Assembly (NCBI GenBank): GCA_018398805.1
Contig: JAGFBZ010000703.1
Location: 558,001 to 622,000 of the forward strand
Length of the DNA stretch: 64,000 nt
DNA from: Hirundichthys speculiger
Lineage: Eukaryota > Chordata > Actinopteri > Beloniformes > Exocoetidae
Direction: 5' to 3'
Shown here in pieces: positions 1 to 9,968 of this stretch. Made by a program: the position numbers and the translations under genes. Position 1 is the first letter of the stretch; each line of letters starts with the position of its first letter. The notes beneath the pieces were generated by a model, which made no database searches, was not told the origin of the DNA, and saw only the letters and a list, made by a program, of their open reading frames with translations.

Positions 1-560
1 AACAGGCTAAGGATATCTTTTGGTTCTTGAAATAAACAGATTTTTCTCCTCCCTCTTCTCTGGTTTAATGTGTTAGAAAGATCACCAGCTCAGTCAATAG
101 ACAGTTGTTTATGATCACCATGGTTACCGCAACAGGCATCAGCACCCTTAGGACCCCGGGGTCGAAATGGTGCGTTACAGTTACATTGGAAATCGGAACT
201 TGGAGCTCCGAACAACATAACCTCAGAACTGACCGCTTCCCAGTTTAAAAACTGGGACGTCATGGAACATGGAATATGAAAAAAACAACAAAAAAACGAA
301 GAGTTGATGAAATGAAACGAAAACCCTGGTTGATGTTAAATTTTAATGCTTTTCCGACTTCAAACTTCAAATTTATGAGTATAACTGAACGAACCATTAG
401 TCGTAGCTGAAACACCGATGCTATCAAATGGATCAGCTGTGCCGGATCACTTTCTGGATCCAGGTAGTTCTACCTATGTTTGGTGCTTTACATAGGGACG
501 GTGGTGGTGGGGGGGACAGATAGGGATCAATATAAATCTGGGGGGGACATGCCCCCCCCC
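1..560. other. no gene seen; start of window
   Basis: AT-rich sequence without a recognisable domain, transposon end or splice pattern. A short imperfect inverted repeat built on TCGGA and TCCGA lies near 192-211. The 3' part holds a G-run, a GT-rich patch and a 13-base C-run at 552-564, just before the first LINE remnant. It may be the decayed 5' part of that LINE or an unrelated repeat; I cannot tell which. Confidence 0.5.
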
Positions 561-579
561 CCCCATCCCCAGTGCCATC

Positions 580-1604
580 TGCGCCCTTGCTGGTAAGGTC
601 GATGCAAGGGTACTGGAGAAGAGAGTCCGATCGATTGTTGAATCTCAGATCCTTTGAGGAACAATGTGGATTCTGTCTCATTGTGGAATGCTGGACAACA
701 TCTAGACCTTCTCTAAGGTCCTTGAGGGAGCATGGGAATTTGTCCAACCAGTCCACATGAGTTTTGTGAATCTGGAGAAGACATTTTGACCGGGTCCTGT
801 GGGGGGTACTCCAGGAGTATGGGGTGCTGGGCCCGTTGTTACCAGCTGTCCAGTCCCTGTACAAATGGAGTGAGAGTTTGGTCCACATTGCCTATTGTAA
901 GTCGGATTCATTTTCAGTGAGGACTGTTGTCAGAGTTCCCCTTTGTCACTGATTCTGTTCACAATGTTTATGGAATTTTTACATAGGTCCTGTAGGTGCC
1001 CTCAAGTGGGAATCTTCAGCTCTTATTGGAGCAGTTCGCAGCTGAGTGTGAAGCGGCAGAGATGAGAATCAGCACCTCCAAGTCTTAGACCGTGGTTCTC
1101 AGTCGGTAAAGGGTAGAATAGCTTCTCTAGGTTGGGAGTGAGGTTCTGCCTCAAGTGGAGGCAGAGTACTTCTGGGTCTTGTTCATGAGTAATCAGGGAT
1201 AAAGGAGATCGACAGATGGATTGGTGAAGCGTCTGCTGTGGTTCAGACTGTACCAGTCTGCTGTGGTGAAGAGAGAGCTGGCGAAGACTGTTTACCGGTC
1301 GATCTTTGTTCCAACCCTCACCTATGGTCATGAACTGTGGGTAGTGACTGAAAGAACGAGATCACGGTGCACGTGGCTGAAATGGGTTTTCTCCGAAGGG
1401 TGGCTGGACTTTCCCTTAGAGATAGGGTGAAAAGTTTGGTCATTCTGGAGAGAATCAAGGTAGAGCAGCTGCTCCTTCACATCAAGAGGAGGCAGTTGAG
1501 GTGGTTCAGACATCTGGTTAGGATGCCACCTGGACACCTCCCTGGAGAGGTGTTTCAGGCATATCCAACTGGGAGAAGACCACGGGGCAGACGCTGGAAA
1601 GATT
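580..1604 (+). mobile_element. non-LTR retrotransposon (LINE) remnant A, reverse transcriptase and C-terminal part
   Basis: Decayed pieces of a LINE ORF2 follow one another on the + strand in shifting frames. A palm-upstream segment (GKVDARVLEKRVRSIVESQ, 590-650) comes first, then EEQCGF, then FAAECEAAEMRISTSKS (about 1030-1085), RSIFVPTLTYGHELWV (about 1300-1345), and the strong C-terminal block MGFLRRVAGLSLRDRVKS plus HLVRMPPGHLPGEVFQ (1367-1600). This is the order of the common teleost LINE whose C-terminus reads RPRGR-W-DY. Many stops and frameshifts break it. The segment that should carry the catalytic F/YADD box is missing between about 985 and 1000, where the sequence jumps to the SSGNLQ motif, so it cannot be active. 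The 3' side is cut off at the Harbinger-like fragment. Clade (Rex1- or L2-type) is not settled by eye. Confidence 0.85.
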
Positions 1605-1606
1605 AT

Positions 1607-1825
1607 GGCCCCGATCGTACACTTCCCCTTACCCGTTACCACTAGCCGCTACCCGCAAATTGTGTGTATAGGAACCTCCGCTAACCGCTAATGCAATCTT
1701 CCGCTCACTAAAGCCACTACCCATTATGCCAACTCCCTTACTCACTTTGTAGGGGTGGCAATCGGCGTGTCTTTTGCCGTTTCCGCAAATTTGGTATCTT
1801 GCGATACTGCAGGTTGCGGGGTCTT
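1607..1825 (+). mobile_element. Harbinger-like non-autonomous element, left-end fragment
   Basis: This stretch aligns by eye, with scattered mismatches, to the left 200 or so bases of the near-complete element at 49727-50601. Shared landmarks are a GGCCCC terminus, TGTACACTTCC, repeated CGCTACCCGC motifs, AGGAACCTCCGCTAACC, GCAATCTTCCGCTC and CCACTACCCATTATG. It starts exactly where LINE remnant A stops, after the W-K-D-Y codons, and its right half is lost. It is therefore an insertion into the LINE that was later truncated. The family name is inferred from the GGGCCC-type terminus and the TAA target site of the second copy. Confidence 0.65.
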
Positions 1826-2014
1826 TTCAAAACTTGGAGTTGTGTAGACTGGCCTCTCACATGCAGACACAGTTTTTTTATTTTTCTTTTTTTGCTTTTC
1901 CTTTGCATTAGAGTATGGTGATATGCACCATAAACAGTATCACACTGTGGAATTAAAAAACAGTGTTTAAATAAAGGAAAGTGATTTTTCATTTGACCTG
2001 TGATAATGCTTCGG
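1826..2014. other. no gene seen
   Basis: AT-rich, apparently unique sequence between a Harbinger-like fragment and a LINE 3' tail. Open frames on the minus strand are lysine-rich and without any domain. Confidence 0.5.
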
Positions 2015-2125
2015 TAATCAAATCAAATCAAATATACTTTATTGATCCCCCAAGGGGGAAATTCAAGTTTCAAGTACACCAGACGCTGCAGTCTGGTGTA
2101 CCTTGAGGAGCTGCCGGGGTCCAGC
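2015..2125 (-). mobile_element. LINE 3' tail fragment
   Basis: Read on the minus strand, this ends with AATTTCCCCCTTGGGGGATC, then AATAAAGTATA, then a short (TTTGA)n run. A GGGGATCAATAAAGT 3' end followed by a simple pentamer tail is a very common 3' terminus of teleost non-LTR retrotransposons. No coding part is attached, as expected of a strongly 5'-truncated copy. Confidence 0.6.
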
Positions 2126-3335
2126 GCTCCTTCTGTGTGGTAAATGTATGTTCTTATCAGAGGACAGGGACAATTTAATGAAGGGACTCTATACTTTAAT
2201 ATTTTGTTGTGTTCGGTGTGCAGTGGTCGTCCATCCAAAAACAACCTTGCTTTGTACATTTGTGCAGCAGTAAAATGTCACCCATCTTCCTACTTTGCGC
2301 CAAAAGCTGTATTTCCTGCAGCTTCCTGGGGACTTGTCGTTGCAATGTTTGTAGAGGCAGTGCTGCTTGAAGCTAAAGTACCATGGATATCTGATCAGTG
2401 CATCTAATAGAGGCTTAGATGTGTCCAAGTTAAAGTGAAGATGTTGACTGTTTGTGGTGACAGACGAAGCATTAGGAGATGAGGAGTCATCCAGAGCAAA
2501 ATAATTGGTGCTTGAGATTTTGAATCAATATGGTATTGAGAAACGGACTGTGAGACTTTCAAAGGCAAAAAGCTGAGGAGACTTGACTTAGTGAACCACA
2601 AGTATTGAAAAAGGCAATTGTGTGAATGGTTTCGGTCCTTTAAACCTCTGCCAAAGTTTCATGAATAATTGACAATATAATCAGGATGTGTATGTCTTCA
2701 TTATACACACTTTCCAGCTGCTTAAACTCAGATAAAATGAAAATATACTTGCAATCCAGATGAGAGGAATTAGCCTTATGTTCTAAAATAGTCTCTCAAC
2801 ACATAAATGAGCACCTCAAGGTTTTTCCATTCTCTCCATTCTCAGTTCTAGTAAAACTCCTGTTGTCCTGCCTGTTGACATGCAAATGTGTGGGATATTC
2901 AGCTGTCACTGACAGTCATTCCTTTCATTCAATTTCATTTTTAACTATTTTTATTTTTAAACTTGAACAAAAAGTGTTTTTTATTTGTGCTTCTACGTGT
3001 TAATTATAGTTGATGAGCTCAGGAAAAAAAAGCGACCAATGAGCTGGATGCATAAATCTATTTTCTGCAGTTCTATCAGTGTTGGATTATGGTGACGTGT
3101 CACATATGGTTTCATCAGCTGCAACCCCTCATGTGTTTACCAAGATTTTTAACTGATGAAAGAATTGCTTTTACTTTTCATTATGGGCCAGATGCTAAAG
3201 TCATGTAGCCTCTGGCTTCACCTTTGCAAAATATCAAAACCTGTGACATTACAGCAGTTATGTCTATTGTCTCTTTAATTTATTATTATCATTACTTTTT
3301 TTACTGTAATTTTAACAAGATGTAACACTAAATCA
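2126..3335. other. no gene seen, about 1.2 kb
   Basis: No recognisable domain, repeat terminus or exon pattern. AT-rich throughout. Small open frames at 2144-2407 (+) and 2189-2428 (-) overlap each other and have no known motif. Confidence 0.5.
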
Positions 3336-3354
3336 TTAAATCAGCTTTTCCTGC

Positions 3355-3925
3355 ACACAAGATGCTTTCTGGTCCACAGAACATTTTTCCACGTGCGCAC
3401 CAGAAAGTATCTTGTACACACAAGAATTTTCTGGCAAAGAGAAAGTTTTCTTCTGTGCACAAAAAAGTAGCATTAGGTGTTCACGTTGAATGTGTCTATA
3501 CATGTGCATACATGTGTCTATACATGTGCATACATGTGTATTTACATGTGCATACATGTGTCTATACACGTGCATACAAGTGTCTATACATGCACATACA
3601 TGTGTCTATACACGTGCATACATGTGTCTGTACATGTGCATACATGTGTATTTACATGTGCATACATGTGTATTTACACGTGCATACATGTGTCTATACA
3701 CGTGCATACATGTGTCTTTAAATGTGCATTCAGGAATTTGTTCTCTGCATTTTGGCCTGTTTTCATGTTTTCAGGAAGTTGAATATCCTTTTTTTTTATT
3801 CCCAGTGCACATTTAGTTGATCAACATTTTTTTAAAATCACTAAATCTATCTCGTGCGCACCAGAAAGCACCTCATCTACACGCACGAGAAAGTATCTCA
3901 TGCACACAAAATAGTATGTAGTGCG
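3355..3925. repeat. degenerate GTGCGCAC/AGAAAGTA repeat cluster enclosing a 22-bp tandem array
   Basis: On both sides of the 22-bp array (about 3360-3480 and 3845-3925) occur irregular copies of a motif made of GTGCGCAC or GTGCACAC followed by AGAAAGTA and TATCTC. Similar GTGCGCACGAGAAAGT arrays are a familiar low-order satellite type in fish genomes. The flanks look like one old array interrupted by the 22-bp array. Confidence 0.6.
3489..3730. repeat. 22-bp tandem array, about 11 copies, alternating purine-pyrimidine
   Basis: The unit is CATACATGTGTCTATACATG plus TG, with variants TATTTACATG and CACGTGCATAC. About eleven units follow each other with 0-4 mismatches each. Almost every step alternates purine and pyrimidine, broken only at the TCT step, so the array is a candidate for left-handed Z-DNA. 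Each half contains near-palindromic ACATGTGCATACATGT. Because 22 is not a multiple of three and the unit contains no stop in any phase, all three + frames stay open (Cys-Ile-His-Val type peptides). The resulting 101-119 codon frames are artefacts of the repeat. Confidence 0.9.
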
Positions 3926-4571
3926 TATGAGAAACTGATTTTTATTTTTGTTTCACCCGTGTCCCCTAACAGGCTCCATCGGAGGTTTGGTGAAAATGGA
4001 GACACATCATTCCACATTTCTGGACAGATTTTGAAGCATGAACAACAAAAGAAATAATTGTGTGACATAGCGTTTGTTTCAGCGAACATAGTTTTTATAA
4101 TGTTAGAATGATTCCTCAGTGAGTAGTTTCAGCATGAAAGATGAAATTGTTGGGGTAAATGATGGAAAATAATGTGAAAATCCCTTGACAACTAGAAACA
4201 TATCCAAGATCATTAGGCCTATTTTTTCTTTTAGAGATCATTCTCATTAAGATACTGGAACAAGTATTTCTTCCCCCCTCACCAAGTCACTTTCACAACT
4301 TTCATTACTTCTCTGAGGGCAGGCTACGCTCGCAGGAAGGGGAGAAGGGTGTATCTCCTAGCTCTAACCCATCATCCCCAGAGAGTGGAGGTCAATGAGA
4401 TTAACCTATACTTCCTTTTTCCTTCATTACGCACTCCAAATTACACCCACTTGAAGACAAGAGAAAGAACGAAGGAATCATACATGGGATGATATCTATT
4501 TAAAATCTAATCCCTTTGGGTGAATTGCAAAGCCTTTCTATTTCTCTTATGTTTCTTTCTTTTGCCTCCAG
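3926..4571. other. no confirmed gene; possible intron end before a terminal exon
   Basis: Unique-looking sequence. A frame without stops runs from about 4265 to 4490 on + (about 75 codons, no usable Met, no recognised domain). The last 45 bases (4527-4571) are a very strong polypyrimidine tract ending in CTCCAG. Confidence 0.45.
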
Positions 4572-4621
4572 GCTTCACTGTGCCACAGAGCGCCGCGGCG
4601 CTGTTCAGGAAGGTGCTGTAA
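4572..4621 (+). CDS. candidate 3'-terminal exon of an unidentified gene
   Basis: A long polypyrimidine tract (TTTCTTTCTTTTGCCTCCAG) ends at 4571. The 50 bases after it read, with two bases of a split codon first, as FTVPQSAAALFRKVL and then a TAA stop at 4619-4621. This short stretch is GC- and CpG-rich (GCGCCGCGGCGC) in AT-rich surroundings, as coding sequence often is. An ATTAAA that could act as a poly(A) signal lies near 5018. I do not recognise the protein. No matching upstream exon is evident in 1-4570, so the rest would lie before the window or beyond a long intron. A chance AG after a T-rich tract is the alternative. Confidence 0.28.
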
Positions 4622-5142
4622 CCTCGCCCCGTTCATATTAACTTTAGATTCATTTGTGCCAATATAGAAATGCCTCAGATTATAACTCACTGTTTTCTGC
4701 TGTTATTGCTCAGTGAAACAACACAGACTCATATCTGTTGCCCCGTTGGCCTGAAGCTAAAAAAATGCAACTTGTTCTGATTATTTTATGCTGATTCTTT
4801 TGTTTGCACGTTGAAGCAAATGATCTTCCAAATAATGGAGTCTCTGTCTCTAAATTCCCTTATTACCTTTTACTTACCATTTAGTGGACTTAAGTGATTT
4901 TGTAAGAATTGAATTAACTTGATTTAAAATAATATGTTAGGGGTGACGATAATAACTCTTTTATAAGGTGTGTGTTTGTGTTTGTGGCTAAAGTTTGGGT
5001 TTGACTATTAGAGGGAAATTAAAAAAAAGAAAATAAGAAAGAAAAAATGTATACATCTATACATCTAATTTTGCATGCAATACTTGAAAATTATTCTGAT
5101 TTTCCCATCATTTATTTGCTCTTATTTAACCAAAGAATGATG
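4622..5142. other. no gene seen; possible 3' UTR
   Basis: AT-rich sequence between the candidate terminal exon and the hAT target duplication. An ATTAAA hexamer at about 5018 is followed by A-rich DNA. Nothing else is recognisable. Confidence 0.4.
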
Positions 5143-5895
5143 CCTTAAAGCAGGGGTGTCAGACTCATTTTCACTGAGGGCCACATCAACATCATGGTTG
5201 ACAGCATGAATGTAACAAAATGCAATGTAAATAAAAATAAATTGAACTACACCTTGTTAAAAAACGGTTTCTATATTTATTATGTATTCAAGTGTCAAAT
5301 ATTTAACAATTATTATAATAATTATTATATTAAACTCAGGGTTTGTGGTTGTAAACCTTCTCTCGCACAGGTAACGGTTAGAAACGGATTCTTTGTTTTT
5401 CTTGCAGGCTAAATTTAGCATACTTAGCTCCGTGTTTGCAGTCAAAACGCCGACGTAGATTATGCTCTTTCACGACTGACACCGCCTCATAATACAAAAG
5501 ACAGGCCTATTGTTTCTTCACCTTGAGGTACAAACTTGTATTAATTTTCTCATCGTTCATGAAACCACCTTCCTTGTGCATCAAATTTTATTTTCTTTTG
5601 GACATGTTAGGGTTAATTTGTGCAAGGTTTTTCTTAAGTTGTCAGTTCTGAAAATCGTCTTGATGTCTTGCTCATGGTTATATACTGTTATCGTTGTGGT
5701 TAATGACGGAATGCATTATGGGATATGTAGTTTATTGTCAATATGTGCTTTGAAGCGGTGCAAGCTTATTTTAAGTCTTAAAATATTGGTTTAAAATTTA
5801 AGCCAATAATGCACAAGCTCTCAAGGGCCACATAAAATGATGTGGCGGGCCACATTTGGCCCGCGGGCCTTGAGTTTGACACATGTGCCTTAAAG
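5143..5895. mobile_element. non-autonomous hAT element with perfect 8-bp target site duplication
   Basis: The element proper is 5151-5887 (737 bp). Its ends are CAGGGGTGTCAGACTCA and, read inward from the right, CACATGTGTCAAACTCA, an imperfect 17-bp terminal inverted repeat. Inside each end is the GGGCCACAT / GGCCCGCGGGCC sequence seen in many vertebrate hAT (Charlie-like) elements. CCTTAAAG stands directly outside both ends (5143-5150 and 5888-5895), exactly the 8-bp duplication that hAT transposase makes. The interior is AT-rich with no transposase, so it needed an enzyme in trans. Confidence 0.92.
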
Positions 5896-7005
5896 GCTCT
5901 ATTTTAATCAGATTTCATGATTGTTTTTGAATGTGGCGCACTATAAGAGTAATGTTTCAAGAATACATATACAGTGACTGAACAATAAGGTAAACACGAG
6001 CTATAAACAAAGTCTGGCAAATGGGACTTTGATGTGCAAATTTTGACAGTTGTGCCCAAACTGCAGGTGCACTGGTCAACAAAGCTGCCGTTCATATGTC
6101 ATGGGCAACAGTCTGGAAAGTGACAGCATATACTAAACACAGAGAACTTGTTTAGATAAAGAGGAAGTTGAACCTAACCTAAGCTACAGACATCATATGT
6201 ACAGCAGATAGATGTAGTAGATAGATTCAAGCTTGTATAAGCCCACTCTGTTGCCGTGCTTCAAAGGATGACTCACTTCCTTAAAGCTCTCTTTCAAGAA
6301 GTGCTCACATTAATTTGTCAAAGCACTCTTGTTTAGTTACAATGATTTTTATTGAATGCATTTGAGAGTTCTAACTGGCAGAGGAACCACAACACTGTGC
6401 TATGGAAACCTCAAGCTGACTAAAGGTTTCCCAGATCAAATGCACCAGAAGTCGCTTTGTTCAGTGTGGAATTGTTTATCCATTGCCAATCAGCATGTTA
6501 CTATAGGACCAAGGGTGTCTGGGAAGCATAGATACAGTTTGAATAAGCAACGATATCTTAGCTGCATTAATCACTATCAGTGCATTAAAAATATATCATT
6601 TATTTGGCCAATTTCGCAGAAACTGCCCTCTCATGGAGATGGGTCAGGTGGTCTAAGTAGCGGCATTCCCAATTACCAACCCCAGTCTGGAAGTGATGCC
6701 TTGGTTTGAGAAAAGGTGTGGAAAGGATAGACTTCAACGTATAAGATAGTATTAAAGGAGAAAGAGAAAAAATAAACAGAAAACACTGAACTCCACTTTG
6801 TGGGTGTAAGTGGGTATAGATAACTGGATTAAAGGCTGTAGTTTCCCATCCTGACATACAGGTTTATGTGGTATTTGTGCTGTGCTAAGCTGTTACACAA
6901 AGTTGTCCAGGATGTCTGGGGGGGCGGAGGAACTCCTTCATGGGAGTATTCACTGATACTTTTGGAATTTTTTTCCATTCCAGCAGTCTGGCTACAATGC
7001 TTTAT
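5896..7005. other. no gene seen, about 1.1 kb
   Basis: AT-rich unique sequence. A 117-codon frame at 6356-6709 (+) has no recognisable domain, splice sites or codon bias and overlaps an antisense frame. I see no repeat ends. Confidence 0.5.
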
Positions 7006-7009
7006 TCTC

Positions 7010-7216
7010 AGCCTTTGCCCAGATGATAAGAACCCATGTTCTCATATACAGCATGCTTGCTTGCTTCCATTTCAGCTGCTCCCTGTTCAGGCTCTTCAGA
7101 GGAGTGATCTGATTGATTTGGTGCAAGTTTGATGCTCCTCTGACACAACTGGGACTCGAACCCGGACCTCCCAGATGGTAGGTGACACCACCACCATGAA
7201 GCCACCAAGGAGGCAT
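7010..7216 (-). mobile_element. tRNA-derived SINE copy
   Basis: Read on the minus strand it begins with a tRNA-like head (GGTGGCTTCATGGTGG, then CCATCTGGGAGG). It has an exact RNA polymerase III B-box, GGTTCGAGTCC, at 7152-7162 (complement). The body continues with CCTGAACAGGGAGCAGC. The same body motif occurs in the copy at 9803-9955, which shows it is a dispersed family. Teleost genomes carry many SINEs of this kind. No intact downstream terminator or tail is clear. Confidence 0.7.
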
Positions 7217-7289
7217 TCGTGCAAACGTGGCCTTATAACTTTTTGCTCAACTCATATCTGGATGGGTTACAGCGCTGTTACATTTCTAC

Positions 7290-8085
7290 TCTGTATAACA
7301 GTGGTTTTCTAATTATTTGTTAGCTTACTGGCCTCATCTGGCTTCATGGAGAGGGATAGATGAGTATCATCTGCATAGCAATTAAAGTTTTTGCCATGAT
7401 GCCTAATAATAGTATCTAATGGAAGCATGTACAGGAGTGAAAAGGTTTGGCCCAAGTACAGAAGCCTGTAGAACACCATGACTAATTGTGGTGTATGACA
7501 AGAAACACTATTCACGTGAGCGAAACCAGAATCTGTTGGGTAAATATGACTTAATCCAGGCTGAAGCAGCTCTTCTTTAATACCAATAACATGTTCAAGT
7601 CTCTGCATTAGACTGCTGGGGTCAGCTGTAATGCAGCACAAAGATCTAACAGGACGAATGTAGACACCAGTCCACTGTCTGAGACTTTGAGGAGATTGTT
7701 GGTAACTTTCACAGTGGTGAAAGTATGATGCGCTCTGAATATCTACTGAAACACTTTAAACAAATCATTTCTATGTAGTAGTAGTCAATGTAGTCAATTA
7801 CTTGATTTGCAGCCAGTTTTTTCAAGAACTCTAGAAATAAACGGGAGACTGGATATAGATGTATAATTAACAAGCACTCCTGTATCAAGACCATTTTTTT
7901 TATAAAGAAGCTGTTTAATTACAGCAACCTTAAAAGCCTGTGGCACATAGCCTCTTGACAAAGATAGATTAGTTACATCTAACATGGACATATTAATTAA
8001 ACTCTTTGTTCTTGCTATTATAACATCAACATTGCTGCTTTGACAACTTAATTCAGTGTTCTAGTGACATCAGATATGTTCTTAT
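7290..8085 (-). mobile_element. L2-like LINE remnant, reverse transcriptase domain
   Basis: On the minus strand two broken blocks are in correct order. The upstream one (about 7990-7795) reads SLSRGYVPQAFKVAVIKQLL and then a degraded NYRPISNLPF-type motif. The second (about 7545-7310) reads LLYMLPLDTIIRHHG, then the catalytic CYADDTHLSLS box with YADD at 7366-7377, followed by MKPDEA. This is the pattern of L2/CR1-group reverse transcriptases in fish, where the box is usually YADDTQLY. Frameshifts and stops separate the blocks. N-terminal endonuclease and C-terminal parts are absent. Confidence 0.85.
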
Positions 8086-8214
8086 CATTTGTGTCATGAA
8101 AGGTGCTGGACAAACCAACCTACGCTTACAGACAGAAAGAAAGAGTCTTCATCTTCTTGTGATAAGAATAATCCATTATGTACACATCCATTATTTATAC
8201 GCTTATTCATATTT

Positions 8215-8505
8215 TAGGGTCACAGGGATCTACTGGACCCTTTCCCAGCTCTCTTCAGTACACTCCGGACAGGTTGCCAGTCCGTCACAGGGCCACATAT
8301 AGACAAACAAACACTCACTTGTACAGGCAATTTAGAATCAGCAGTTAGCCTGGCATACATGTTTATGGACTGTGGGAAGGAGGCCGGAGTATTCAGAGAC
8401 GAGTCACGCTAGCACGGGGAGAGCATGCAAACTGAATAATCCCAACCAGGGACCTTTTTGTTGTGAGGCAACAGTGCACAACCACCAAGCAACTGTGCTT
8501 TATGT
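8215..8505 (-). mobile_element. SINE or LINE 3'-tail repeat, copy 1
   Basis: Contains the widespread teleost repeat recognisable by CACTCCGGACAGG, CCAGTCCGTCACAGGGCCAC, CAATTTAGAATCA, ATGTTTATGGACTGTGGGA, GGGGAGAGCATGCAAACT and TTGTGAGGCAACAGTGC. The tRNA-like end lies at the high-coordinate side, so the element is oriented on the minus strand. A second copy in the same orientation is at 61618-61865. I am sure of the repeat, less sure whether to name it a tRNA SINE with an L2-like tail. Confidence 0.7.
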
Positions 8506-8539
8506 AAAAATAATAGAAAATATTGAGTAGAATGGGGAG

Positions 8540-9700
8540 GATTGTCAATGATTCTTCTGGACTGGCAAACCCGGGTGGTGGTGGCCCTCCTTTTTAAAAT
8601 GGGAGAAAATATCCTCTATGTCTACAAGAAAATGATACTTCTCAGCCTCTCTGGAAAGGTTGGTGCAAAGGTACTAGAGATAAAGGTCCAGCTGGTAGTT
8701 GAATCTCAGATTCAGGAAGACCAATGAGGTTTTCATCCTAACAGTGGACCAGTGTTTTACCCTCGTCAAGGGTACTGAGCTGAAGAAACCCTGGGAGTTT
8801 AAACAACTGGTCTTCAAGTGTTTTGTAGTAATAGAGTGCTGGCAGCCATGTCCGTCATGGTGTCCTTTGGGAGGTTTTTTTCAGGAGAATATCAACCCTT
8901 TTGCTCTGGATCATTTTGGTCCCTGTCCAACTGGAGCAAAAGCTTTGTTCAAATTGCTGGTCATAAGTCAAACCCATTTCCAGTGACTGTTGGACTTTGG
9001 TTGGTCAAAGAGCAGCCCTCAGTCCCCAGTTCTGTTCATCACATTTACAGACAGAAATAATAGGTGCAGCCATACTCTTAAGTTTCCAGTTTGGTCAGCT
9101 GAGGACTGGATCTCTTTTCTTATTGCAGATGATGTGGTCCTGTTGGCTTCATCAAGTGGAGACCTCCAGCAGTCTCTGAGGTGGTTTGCAGTTGGTAAAG
9201 AAGTAGATGATCCACTCTGGTTTGGGAATGTGTTAATACTTCAAATGTAGGATTTTAAGTATCTCAGGTTTTTGTAGAAAACTGAGTTTTGATTTACTTG
9301 TCTACATTCCAACTCTCAGCTATGGTCATTGAGCTATAGGATAATGACTTAAAGAATGAGGTTGTGAATAAAAGCTAACCAAAACCATCTTTCTTCCAAG
9401 GGTGTGTGGGATAACCTTTAAGAAAAAAAATATCAGAAATGTTGTCATTCTAGCAGTCAGAGCTCGGAATATGATCAACGCACTCCACACCACAAGGAGC
9501 CAGATAAGGTGTCATGGACATCTGGTCAGGATACCTGCCAACAGCTTTCCTTGGGAAGTGCTTTCCCGACTTGGAAGAAGGACTTGGGATTAAATCTCTT
9601 GGTTAGCTTGGGAAAATCTGAAGTGTCTCCACAGCAGAGCTAAAGGAGGTGGCTGTGCAGAAACAAAATTTGTCCCACCTTGATTGAGAGATATGGGGAG
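8540..9700 (+). mobile_element. non-LTR retrotransposon (LINE) remnant B, same family as A
   Basis: Blocks in order on +: LLDWQTRVVVALLF (about 8550), GKVGAKVLEIKVQLVVESQI (about 8655-8710), a broken palm region, SPVLFITF (about 9020-9045), and the catalytic box, here IADDVVLLASSSGDLQQS (box at 9122-9133, with the usual Phe/Tyr replaced by Ile). After these come TLSYGH-type sequence (about 9310) and the C-terminal HGHLVRIPANSFPWEV (about 9505-9560) and LGKSEVSPQQS. Unlike remnant A it keeps the Asp-Asp pair but has multiple frameshifts and stops. It supplies the segment deleted in A, which supports their common origin. Confidence 0.88.
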
Positions 9701-9802
9701 GTGGTGGTCTGCGTTCATAAATTACACCTGTTTAGAGATGCAACCTTTGTTGCTTCAGACCATTTTAAAGGAAAGCAAAACAGCCTAGACTAGTCTCCCC
9801 AG

Positions 9803-9955
9803 AGGCTTGGTGGTAATGCTGTTGCCCACCATATGGGAGGTCCCAGGTATGAATCCCAGCTGCATCAGGAAGGGCATCTGATGTAAAACCTGTTCCAAAC
9901 TTCTCATGGTGGCCCTGAACAGGGAGCAGCCAAAACAGAAGTTAGTAACACCCTA
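9803..9955 (+). mobile_element. tRNA-derived SINE copy
   Basis: The order is GGTGGTAATGCTGTTGCCC, CATATGGGAGGTCCCAGG, a decayed B-box (GGTATGAATCC), then CATCAGGAAGGGCATCTG, GTAAAACCTGTTCC, and GCCCTGAACAGGGAGCAGCC. It matches the teleost SINE type with a GCATC(C/T)GGTGTAAAACCTG body and shares its tail motif with the minus-strand copy at 7010-7216. It directly abuts the Tigger-like element. Confidence 0.75.
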
Positions 9956-9968
9956 GGCTCATATACAG

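Noticed and set aside
433..888. 151-codon minus-strand frame at the left edge
   Set aside because: It is antisense to the + strand LINE remnant A and includes a poly-C/poly-G stretch.
3489..3730. CRISPR-like array
   Set aside because: The units are directly tandem with no unique spacers, and the surrounding DNA is clearly from a vertebrate nuclear genome.
3362..3816. Three overlapping Cys/Ile/His-rich frames of 101-119 codons
   Set aside because: Produced by the 22-bp tandem repeat, which has no stop in any phase; not protein evidence.
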